Assembly: GCA_903931645.1 (NCBI GenBank)
Contig: CAIZDF010000702.1
Location: forward strand, 1 to 6,395
DNA: 6,395 bases
Direction: 5' to 3'
From: an uncultured Tolumonas sp.
GTDB lineage: Bacteria > Pseudomonadota > Gammaproteobacteria > Enterobacterales > Aeromonadaceae
The first letter of the stretch is position 1; each line of letters begins with the position of its first letter. Below, piece after piece: positions 1 to 6,008 of this stretch. Under the pieces are notes generated by a model. The model was not told the DNA's origin. It worked only from the letters and a program-made list of their open reading frames with translations, and made no database searches. The translations under genes were made by a program, and so were the position numbers.

Positions 1-191
<191 letters not shown>

Positions 192-205
192 CTATCTCAG
201 TTGCT

Positions 206-239
206 ACCGGAAACCCACTAAAGCTAGCACGTTTCCGGT
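206..239 (-). other. inverted repeat (hairpin) in the aceF-lpd gap
   Basis: The 9-bp arms ACCGGAAAC (206-214) and GTTTCCGGT (231-239) are perfect reverse complements around a 16-nt loop, which itself contains the palindrome GCTAGC (223-228). In the transcript this makes a stable stem directly after the aceF stop and about 30 nt before the lpd start. The arm nearest lpd is not followed by a run of T on the minus strand, so it is not a typical intrinsic terminator. It is more likely an mRNA stability or processing element that sets the ratio of E3 to E1/E2. The role is inferred; the repeat is seen directly. Confidence 0.6.
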
Positions 240-252
240 GAGGCAGACAAAA

Positions 253-2139
253 TTACAGCACTAAACGACGAATGTCGGACAGCACACCAGTCAGTGTCGT
301 AATGAAACGCGCACCATCAGCGCCATCGATGACACGGTGGTCATAAGACAGTGCCAGTGGCAGAGTCAGTTGTGGTACGAACTCTTTACCGTTCCACTTC
401 GGCTTAATATCTGATTTAGAGACACCCAGGATCGCCACTTCTGGCGCGTTCACGATTGGCGTGAACTGCGTGCCGCCGATACCACCCAAGCTAGAGATGG
501 TGAAGCAGCCGCCCTGCATGTCAGCACCGGTCAGTTTACCGGCACGGGCTTTCTTCGAGATTTCAGCCAGATCTTTCGACAGTTCATAGATGCCTTTCTT
601 GTTCACATCACGAACTACCGGTACAACCAGACCGTTTGGCGTATCAACCGCCACACCGATATGGATGTATTTTTTCATGATCAGCGTAGAGCCGTCTTCT
701 GACAGTGAACTGCAGAAACGTGGGTGTGCTTCCAGTGCTTTGGCAGCCGCTTTCAGGATGAACACCAGCGGTGTGATCTTGAAGCCCAGTTGCTGTTTGT
801 CAGCAATGATATTCTGTTCTTTACGGAACGCTTCCAACTCACCGATATCGGCTTCGTCAAACTGCGTAACATGCGGGATCATCACCCAGTTGCGGTGCAA
901 GTTCGGGCCAGAGATCTTCTGGATACGCGTCAACGGCACTTCTTCGATATCGCCAAATTTCGCGAAATCAACTTTCGGCCATGGCAGCACGCCCAGACCA
1001 GCACCTGAACCAGCTGCTGGTGCAGAAGCTGCACGTTTCAGCGCTTCTTTCACATAGTTCTGCACGTCTTCTTTCTGGATACGACCCTTACGGCCAGACC
1101 CTTTGACGTTTGCCAGATTTACACCGAATTCACGCGCCAGACGACGGATCGCCGGTGTCGCATGCACATAGGCATCGCTAGCAACAAATTCGCCTTTCTC
1201 TTCCGCTTTCGCAGCCGCAACCGGAGCAGGTGCAGCAGCCGCTTTTACTGGCGCCGGCGCGGCGGCGGCAGGTGCTGCGGCAACCGGAGCTGCAGGGGCA
1301 GCGCCAGCCACTTCAAATTCCATGATCAGGGAACCGGTTTTCACCTTGTCACCGACGGCAATTTTCAGCGCTTTCACCACACCTGCAAACGGTGCAGGCA
1401 CTTCCATAGAAGCTTTGTCGCCTTCCACAGTGATCAGTGATTGATCAGCATCAACACTGTCGCCCACTTTGACCAGAATTTCAGTCACCGCAACTTCGTC
1501 ACCGCCGATGTCCGGTACGTTCACTTCTTTGACAGAAGCAACAGCCGGTGCCGCCGCAACAGGGGCTGGCTCCGCTGCGACTGGCGCGGCAGCAGGTGCA
1601 GCACCCGCCACTTCAAACACCATGATCAGCGAGCCGGTAGAAACTTTGTCACCCAGCGCCACTTTGATCTCTTTCACCACACCGGCAAACGGTGCAGGAA
1701 CTTCCATAGAGGCTTTGTCGCCTTCCACAGTCAGCAGAGATTGGTCGGCATCAACGCTGTCACCGACTTTAACCAGGATCTCAGTCACCGCCACTTCGTC
1801 ACCGCCGATATCCGGCACGTTGACTTCCAGCTGTGCGGCTGCCGCAGGGGCAGCTGCAACAGGAGCTGGCGCTGCAGCTTGAGCAGGTGCAGCAGCAACT
1901 GCCGCACCTTCAGCTTCGAATACCATGATCAGGGAACCGGTAGAAACCTTGTCACCTAATGCAATTTTGATCTCTTTAACGATACCCGCTTCTGGCGCAG
2001 GTACTTCCATAGAGGCTTTGTCGCCTTCTACAGTCAGCAGGGATTGGTCAGCTTCAACCTTGTCACCTACTTTGACCAGAATTTCGGTCACGGCAACTTC
2101 ATCACCACCGATATCCGGCACAAAAATGTCTTTAGACAT
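253..2139 (-). CDS. aceF: dihydrolipoyllysine-residue acetyltransferase (E2) of pyruvate dehydrogenase, three lipoyl domains
   Basis: AceF is the core of the cytoplasmic pyruvate dehydrogenase complex. It accepts the acetyl group from E1 on swinging lipoyl-lysine arms and transfers it to CoA. Three lipoyl domains lie at about residues 4-78, 105-178 and 205-278, each with the motif [11 protein letters not shown]; the lysines to be lipoylated are K41, K142 and K242. Flexible Ala/Pro-rich linkers separate them (about 79-104, 179-204, 279-320). A peripheral subunit-binding domain (about 324-362, starting [16 protein letters not shown]) binds E1/E3, and a catalytic acetyltransferase domain (about 395-628) ends with the signature [15 protein letters not shown], catalytic H601. 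At 628 residues it is close to E. coli AceF (630). The start codon is preceded by AAGGGG, whose AA belongs to the aceE stop TAA; the gap to aceE is 11 bp, so translation is probably coupled. The stop is TAA. Confidence 0.98.
   Translation of the reverse strand: MSKDIFVPDIGGDEVAVTEILVKVGDKVEADQSLLTVEGDKASMEVPAPEAGIVKEIKIALGDKVSTGSLIMVFEAEGAAVAAAPAQAAAPAPVAAAPAAAAQLEVNVPDIGGDEVAVTEILVKVGDSVDADQSLLTVEGDKASMEVPAPFAGVVKEIKVALGDKVSTGSLIMVFEVAGAAPAAAPVAAEPAPVAAAPAVASVKEVNVPDIGGDEVAVTEILVKVGDSVDADQSLITVEGDKASMEVPAPFAGVVKALKIAVGDKVKTGSLIMEFEVAGAAPAAPVAAAPAAAAPAPVKAAAAPAPVAAAKAEEKGEFVASDAYVHATPAIRRLAREFGVNLANVKGSGRKGRIQKEDVQNYVKEALKRAASAPAAGSGAGLGVLPWPKVDFAKFGDIEEVPLTRIQKISGPNLHRNWVMIPHVTQFDEADIGELEAFRKEQNIIADKQQLGFKITPLVFILKAAAKALEAHPRFCSSLSEDGSTLIMKKYIHIGVAVDTPNGLVVPVVRDVNKKGIYELSKDLAEISKKARAGKLTGADMQGGCFTISSLGGIGGTQFTPIVNAPEVAILGVSKSDIKPKWNGKEFVPQLTLPLALSYDHRVIDGADGARFITTLTGVLSDIRRLVL
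1306..1527 (-). repeat. aceF lipoyl-domain repeat 3
   Basis: This segment encodes AceF residues 205-278, the third copy of the lipoyl domain. It differs from copy 2 at only about 7 of 74 residues (mostly near residues 257-274) and is very similar at the DNA level. The lipoylation lysine codon AAA is the complement of 1414-1416. The start-to-start distance to copy 2 is 300 bp. Confidence 0.9.
1606..1827 (-). repeat. aceF lipoyl-domain repeat 2
   Basis: This segment encodes AceF residues 105-178, the middle lipoyl domain, with the lipoylation lysine codon at the complement of 1714-1716. Its first half is almost identical in protein sequence to both other copies, and the DNA differs mainly at third codon positions. 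Confidence 0.9.
1906..2130 (-). repeat. aceF lipoyl-domain repeat 1
   Basis: This segment encodes AceF residues 4-78, the first lipoyl domain, with the lipoylation lysine codon at the complement of 2017-2019. It is the most diverged of the three, for instance PAPEAGIVK where the others have PAPFAGVVK. Distance to copy 2 is 303 bp. Confidence 0.88.
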
Positions 2140-2150
2140 GAAAATTCCCC

Positions 2151-4826
2151 TTACGCGTACAACGGGTTGATCTTGTCAGCATCGATACCGAATTTCGCAA
2201 TGGCTTCTGCCACTACTTTCTTCTCAACGGTACCTTGCTTAGCCAATTCAGTCAGTGCAGCTACAACGATGTAGGCTTCGTTCACTTCAAAGTGACGACG
2301 CAGGTTTTCGCGGCTGTCTGAACGACCGAAACCATCTGTACCCAGAACACGATAGCTGCTAGCAGGAACAAAACTACGAACCTGATCAGCGTAAGACTTC
2401 ATGTAGTCGGTGGCAGCGATAGCTGGTGCAGAACCCATCACCTGAGCGATGTAAGGCACTTGCTGTTCGCCTTCAGGGTGCAGCATGTTGTAACGATCGA
2501 CATTCTGACCATCACGCGCCAGTTCATTGAAGCTGGTGACGCTGTACACATCAGAACCGATACCGTATTCGTCAGCCAGGATCTTACCGGCACGACGCAC
2601 GTAGTTCAGAATAGAACCACAACCCATCAGCTGAACCTGACCTTTCGCACCGGCGTTAGATTCCAGTTTGTAGATACCTTTACGGATACCTTCTTCAGCG
2701 CCAGCAGGCATTGCCGGGTGCTGATAGTTTTCGTTCAGGGTGGTGATGTAGTAGTAGATATTCTCTGGTTTGTCGCCGTACATACGACGCATACCGTCTT
2801 GAATGATCACCGCTACTTCATATACGAATGATGGGTCATAGCTTACGCAGTTTGGAACAGTGCCAGCCAGAATATGGCTGTGACCGTCTTCGTGCTGCAG
2901 ACCTTCACCGTTCAGTGTGGTACGGCCAGAGGTCGCGCCCAACAGGAAGCCACGTGCTTGCTGGTCGCCAGCAGCCCATGCCATGTCACCGATACGTTGG
3001 AAACCGAACATCGAATAGTAGATGTAGAACGGAATCATCGGGCAATCGTTAGTGCTGTAAGAAGTCGCAGCCGCTAACCAGGAAGACATCGCGCCCAGTT
3101 CGTTGATACCGTCTTGCAGGATCTGACCTTTCTGGTCTTCCTTGTAGTAAGAGACGATCTCTTTATCTTGCGGGGTGTATTGCTGACCGTGCGGGCTGTA
3201 GATACCGATCTGACGGAACAGACCTTCCATACCGAAGGTACGCGCTTCGTCAGCCAGAATTGGCACGATACGTTGACCTACCGATTTGTCTTTCAACAGC
3301 ACATTCAAGCTACGCACAAATGCCATAGTGGTTGACACTTCACGCGCCTGTTCACCCAGCAATGCATCAAACGCAGACAGTTCTGGAATATCCAGTTTCA
3401 CTGTGGTCTGAGGCTGACGGGTTGGCACATAACCTTTCAGTGCCTGACGGCGTTCGTGCAGGTATTTGTATTCTTCCGAACCTTCTTCCAAGGTCAGATA
3501 TGGCAGATCGTCGATCTGTTCATCGGAAACCGGCACAAAGAAACGATCGCGCATGTGACGAACTGAATCCAGCTCCATCTTCTTAACCTGATGCGCAATG
3601 TTTTTACCTTCCGCAGCTTCACCCATGCCGTAACCTTTAACGGTTTTCGCCAGAATCACGGTTGGTTTACCGGTGGTTTGCGTGGCTTTCTGGAAAGCAG
3701 CAAACAGTTTAACTGGGTCATGACCGCCACGTTTCAGCGCGAAGATCTGCTCATCAGTCCAGTCAGCAACCAGTGCGGCAGTTTCTGGGTATTTGCCAAA
3801 GAAGTATTTACGCACATAAGCACCGTCTTTGGATTTGAATGTCTGGTAGTCACCATCCAGTGTTTCGTTCATCAGTTGGATCAGCTTGCCAGAAGTGTCT
3901 TTCTGCAGCAGCTCATCCCACTTAGAACCCCACAGGGTTTTGATCACGTTCCAGCCAGCGCCACCGAAGATGCCTTCCAGTTCATTGATAACTTTACCGT
4001 TACCGATAACTGGGCCATCCAGACGTTGCAGGTTACAGTTGATTACGAAAATCAGGTTGTCCAGCTTCTCACGCACGGCAATGGTGATCGCGCCTTTAGA
4101 TTCTGGCTCATCCATCTCACCGTCGCCCAGGAAAGCGTACACTTTCTGCTCAGAGCAATCTTTGATGCCACGGTTGGTCAGATATTTCAGGAAACGTGCC
4201 TGATAGATCGCACCGATTGGGCCTAAACCCATAGATACGGTCGGGAACTGCCAGAATTCCGGCATCAGTTTAGGATGCGGGTAAGAAGGGATACCTTTGC
4301 CATCCACTTCCTGACGGAAGTTATCCAGCTGATCAGCAGTCAGACGGCCTTCAACAAATGCACGGGCATATACGCCCGGAGAGATGTGACCTTGGAAATA
4401 AACTAAATCGCCACCGTCTTTCTCGTTACGCGCACGGAAGAAATGGTTGAAGCACACATCGTAAATAGTGGCAGAAGAGGCAAAAGAGGACATATGTCCG
4501 CCCAGATCCAAGCCTTTCTTCGATGCACGCAATACGATCATCACTGCGTTCCAGCGAATAATCGCACGGATACGTTGTTCCAGATCCAGTTTACCCGGAT
4601 AAGCTGGCTGATCGCTGGTAGCGATGGTGTTGATGTAATCAGTAAGCACTGAACCACCAGCAGAGGCTGCAGCAGTTAAACCTGCTTTGCTCGCGGCTGA
4701 TGATAGCTGATCCAAAATGTATTGAGCACGTTCCGGACCTTCTTCCCGCAGCAGAGAGTTCAGAGCAGCAAGCCACTCTTGAGTTTCTACCGGGTCCACA
4801 TCATGTTTAAGGAGTTCAGACGACAT
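2151..4826 (-). CDS. aceE: pyruvate dehydrogenase E1 component, homodimeric type
   Basis: AceE is the thiamine diphosphate-dependent E1, which decarboxylates pyruvate and reductively acetylates the lipoyl groups of AceF in the cytoplasm. At 891 residues it matches the single-chain E1 of E. coli (887), not the alpha/beta type. The cofactor-binding motif begins [12 protein letters not shown] (residues 234-245) and ends NCNLQ (263-267). The active-site loop histidine is H412 in [10 protein letters not shown] (E. coli H407), and the catalytic glutamate is E576 in INELGA (E. coli E571). The blocks [15 protein letters not shown] (531-545) and [12 protein letters not shown] (641-652) are also typical of the family. 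The start ATG (4824-4826) has AGGAAA 5 nt before it. It follows pdhR by 44 bp and precedes aceF by 11 bp, with no terminator or clear promoter seen in either gap, so it probably depends on the promoter upstream of pdhR. The stop is TAA. Confidence 0.98.
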   Translation of the reverse strand: MSSELLKHDVDPVETQEWLAALNSLLREEGPERAQYILDQLSSAASKAGLTAAASAGGSVLTDYINTIATSDQPAYPGKLDLEQRIRAIIRWNAVMIVLRASKKGLDLGGHMSSFASSATIYDVCFNHFFRARNEKDGGDLVYFQGHISPGVYARAFVEGRLTADQLDNFRQEVDGKGIPSYPHPKLMPEFWQFPTVSMGLGPIGAIYQARFLKYLTNRGIKDCSEQKVYAFLGDGEMDEPESKGAITIAVREKLDNLIFVINCNLQRLDGPVIGNGKVINELEGIFGGAGWNVIKTLWGSKWDELLQKDTSGKLIQLMNETLDGDYQTFKSKDGAYVRKYFFGKYPETAALVADWTDEQIFALKRGGHDPVKLFAAFQKATQTTGKPTVILAKTVKGYGMGEAAEGKNIAHQVKKMELDSVRHMRDRFFVPVSDEQIDDLPYLTLEEGSEEYKYLHERRQALKGYVPTRQPQTTVKLDIPELSAFDALLGEQAREVSTTMAFVRSLNVLLKDKSVGQRIVPILADEARTFGMEGLFRQIGIYSPHGQQYTPQDKEIVSYYKEDQKGQILQDGINELGAMSSWLAAATSYSTNDCPMIPFYIYYSMFGFQRIGDMAWAAGDQQARGFLLGATSGRTTLNGEGLQHEDGHSHILAGTVPNCVSYDPSFVYEVAVIIQDGMRRMYGDKPENIYYYITTLNENYQHPAMPAGAEEGIRKGIYKLESNAGAKGQVQLMGCGSILNYVRRAGKILADEYGIGSDVYSVTSFNELARDGQNVDRYNMLHPEGEQQVPYIAQVMGSAPAIAATDYMKSYADQVRSFVPASSYRVLGTDGFGRSDSRENLRRHFEVNEAYIVVAALTELAKQGTVEKKVVAEAIAKFGIDADKINPLYA

Positions 4827-4870
4827 GGCTGTTTCCTGTGTTTGTTGACGGCAATGAGTTGGTTGTAAGG

Positions 4871-5629
4871 CTATCCCTGATGGATCTGCCGCGAGGGGCG
4901 TTGTGCACGCTCATCCTCTCGCTGTATATCCAGCAGGGTATCCTCGATAAAAGCCAGATGCTCATGGCAAGCATCTCTGGCCTGTTCTGGGTGGCCCGCC
5001 AAAATCGCCGCGATCAATTCTGATCGGTGACGGCGGATCCGGTTAACCACCCCCGGACGCTGATTCAGTACTTCCAGATTTCCGAGAATGTTACGTTCTA
5101 GTAACTCTCGAATAGCGCGCATCAGGTGCAACAGCACTACGTTGTGCGACGCTTCAGTCATGGCGAGATAAAAAGCGGACACGGCTTTGGCTTCAGCGGC
5201 AACATTACCGCCGGTCTGGGCTGCTTCAATATCGCTTTGTATCGCACGCATTTGGGCAAAATCGTTTTCGTCACCACGGAGCGCGGCGTAATAAGCGGCA
5301 ACCCCTTCCAGCACATGACGAAATTCAAGCAGATCAAATTGAGAACCAGGGTGATTGGCTAATAACTCGAAGAATGGGTCAGACAAGCCACGGTTCAGTT
5401 CACTTTTGACATACGTACCACCGCCCTGCCGGCGATAGAGCAGCCCTTTAGCTTCTAAGCGTTGGATCGCTTCGCGCAGAGAAGGGCGAGACACACCGAA
5501 TTGCACCGCTAATTCGCGTTCCGGCAACAGTTTCTGCCCCGGTTGCAGGGTGCCATCGACAATCATCTGTTCCAGTTCGGCAACGATGCTGTCGGAGAGT
5601 TTCGGCGTGGCTGGTTTGTATTCAGTCAT
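4871..5629 (-). CDS. pdhR: pyruvate dehydrogenase complex repressor PdhR, GntR/FadR family
   Basis: PdhR is the pyruvate-responsive repressor of its own operon. The 252 residues (E. coli about 254) have an N-terminal winged helix-turn-helix (about 9-75) and a C-terminal FCD ligand-binding domain (about 95-235). The recognition region VSRPSLREAIQRLEAKGLL (46-64) and wing RRQGGGT (66-72) match what I recall of E. coli PdhR almost exactly, so the same operator should be bound. Candidate metal/effector residues of the FCD fold are D99, H162, H201 and H224. The ATG at 5627-5629 is the only reasonable start: an in-frame stop lies 8 codons upstream and the next methionine is residue 22. Unusually, no Shine-Dalgarno sequence is visible before it. 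A PdhR-type palindrome lies 15-29 bp upstream, indicating autoregulation. GntR relatives such as LldR and FadR share the fold, but the gene order and helix identity favour PdhR. Confidence 0.96.
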   Translation of the reverse strand: MTEYKPATPKLSDSIVAELEQMIVDGTLQPGQKLLPERELAVQFGVSRPSLREAIQRLEAKGLLYRRQGGGTYVKSELNRGLSDPFFELLANHPGSQFDLLEFRHVLEGVAAYYAALRGDENDFAQMRAIQSDIEAAQTGGNVAAEAKAVSAFYLAMTEASHNVVLLHLMRAIRELLERNILGNLEVLNQRPGVVNRIRRHRSELIAAILAGHPEQARDACHEHLAFIEDTLLDIQREDERAQRPSRQIHQG

Positions 5630-5643
5630 GTGAAATTTGTTAA

Positions 5644-5658
5644 CTTGGTATTACCAAT
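5644..5658. promoter_or_regulatory. PdhR operator upstream of pdhR
   Basis: CTTGGTATTACCAAT contains the perfect 13-bp palindrome TTGGTATTACCAA (5645-5657), an exact match to the core of the E. coli PdhR operator ATTGGTnnnACCAAT as I know it. On the minus strand it reads ATTGGTAATACCAAG, 14 of 15 to the consensus. It sits immediately downstream of the inferred pdhR transcription start, the position where PdhR blocks transcription in E. coli. Pyruvate should release the repressor. The match is seen; the binding is inferred. Confidence 0.85.
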
Positions 5659-5660
5659 GT

Positions 5661-5696
5661 GCTATTTGTTAAATAAATTAGCAAAAGCATTAACAA
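5661..5696 (-). promoter_or_regulatory. candidate sigma-70 promoter of the pdh operon
   Basis: On the minus strand TTGTTA (5691-5696) and TTTAAC (5668-5673) are 17 bp apart and match the -35 and -10 consensus at 4 of 6 positions each. The start of transcription would fall near 5661, giving a leader of about 32 nt that begins just before the PdhR operator. The site lies after the terminator at 5724-5750, as expected for the first promoter of an independent operon. The hexamers are weak and the surrounding DNA is AT-rich, so other registers are possible. Confidence 0.45.
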
Positions 5697-5711
5697 TTGT
5701 CCACGTAAGAT

Positions 5712-5725
5712 CTGATTAAAATCAA
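5712..5725. promoter_or_regulatory. candidate FNR-type site
   Basis: CTGATTAAAATCAA (minus strand TTGATTTTAATCAG) matches the FNR box TTGATnnnnATCAA at 9 of 10 defined positions. Its centre is about 57 bp before the inferred pdhR start of transcription. In E. coli the pdh operon is repressed without oxygen, with FNR and ArcA implicated, so an FNR site here is sensible. The AT-rich background makes a chance match possible. It also overlaps the T-run of the neighbouring terminator by two bases (5724-5725). Confidence 0.4.
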
Positions 5726-5750
5726 AAAATGCGGCAATATTTCTGCCGCA
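5724..5750 (-). terminator. intrinsic terminator between glycerate kinase and pdhR
   Basis: Read on the minus strand, a perfect 7-bp stem TGCGGCA/TGCCGCA (5744-5750 with 5730-5736) with a 7-nt loop is followed directly by six T (5729-5724). This is a textbook Rho-independent terminator. It separates upstream transcription from the pdh operon. It lies about 260 nt after the glycerate kinase stop, unusually far for the terminator of that gene, so it may instead end a separate small transcript. On the plus strand the stem is not followed by a T-run. Confidence 0.85.
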
Positions 5751-5953
5751 AACAACGTAAAAATCACAAGGAGTTAACAAATGAGTCATTTATAGTGAAA
5801 AAAAGAGGAAATATGGCGCAGTAAGCAGCGGTTATATAAACAAAGTTGTAACTTTAAAAAATCATTCCCACATTAAACAAATTACTTATAAAACAAATCA
5901 TTAATGAATAATTATTGCTGAAATTACGACAGTACAACCCCGGATCACGTCAT

Positions 5954-5959
5954 ATTATA
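5954..5959 (-). promoter_or_regulatory. candidate -10 element (TATAAT) for a transcript inside the gap
   Basis: The minus strand has a perfect TATAAT at these positions. No good -35 hexamer lies 16-19 bp upstream (the region reads CCCCAAT and similar) and there is no TGn extension, so a promoter here would need an activator. The palindrome at 5993-6007 would be centred about 53 bp before the predicted start near 5947. In DNA this AT-rich a TATAAT may occur by chance. Confidence 0.3.
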
Positions 5960-5992
5960 TGAATGGGTCATGCTTATTGGGGTCTTGATCAT

Positions 5993-6007
5993 ATTGGTAT
6001 GACCAAA
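5993..6007. promoter_or_regulatory. second PdhR-like operator, next to the glycerate kinase stop
   Basis: ATTGGTATGACCAAA matches the PdhR operator ATTGGTnnnACCAAT at all but the last position, and its TTGGTnnnACCAA core is exact. It begins one base after the glycerate kinase stop codon and lies about 349 bp, centre to centre, from the operator at pdhR. Other GntR/FadR-family regulators (LldR, FadR) bind related TGGTnnnACCA palindromes, so the binder is uncertain. As RNA it could form only a 5-bp hairpin without a T-run, so it is not a terminator. Confidence 0.6.
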
Positions 6008-6008
6008 T

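Larger units (their letters stand above)
5630..6008. other. 379-bp AT-rich intergenic region between glycerate kinase and pdhR
   Basis: No convincing protein gene is seen in either strand. The section 5760-5960 is visibly richer in A and T than the flanking genes. Besides the listed operators, terminator and promoter candidates it contains a perfect palindrome AAAGTT-GT-AACTTT (5842-5855), a smaller one TCATTAATGA (5898-5907), and repeated AAACAAA-type words (5838, 5875, 5891). On the plus strand two ribosome-binding-site-like words precede tiny reading frames of 4 and 3 codons (5781-5795, 5813-5824). I see no tRNA-like fold and no insertion sequence ends. Confidence 0.6.

Noticed and set aside
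206..239. aceF-lpd hairpin as an intrinsic terminator
   Set aside because: No T-run follows the stem on the transcribed strand, and the ribosome binding site of lpd follows soon after.
1441..1959. Long plus-strand open frame (172 codons) across the lipoyl repeats, with others antisense to aceF at 590-1057 and 1469-1882
   Set aside because: They are antisense to a certain gene, rich in Arg/His/Cys or Ala/Thr/Ser as expected from the opposite strand of Ala/Pro-rich GC-biased codons, and repeat with the same period as aceF.
3591..4226. Plus-strand open frame of 211 codons inside aceE
   Set aside because: It is fully antisense to well-conserved aceE coding sequence, matches no family I know, and its length follows from low stop frequency opposite aceE codons.
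4838..5023. Plus-strand frame starting MFVDGNELVV over the pdhR-aceE gap
   Set aside because: It runs antisense into pdhR, has no ribosome binding site of note and no recognisable domain.
5642..5791. Minus-strand frame of about 49 codons (MTHLLTPCDF...) through the gap
   Set aside because: It crosses the terminator, the promoter and the PdhR operator and has no ribosome binding site, so it is almost certainly fortuitous.
5838..5898. AAACAAA-type words at 5838, 5875 and 5891 as iterons or direct repeats
   Set aside because: Only three short, imperfect copies with unequal spacing (37 and 16 bp) in AT-rich DNA; no replication or partition gene is nearby.
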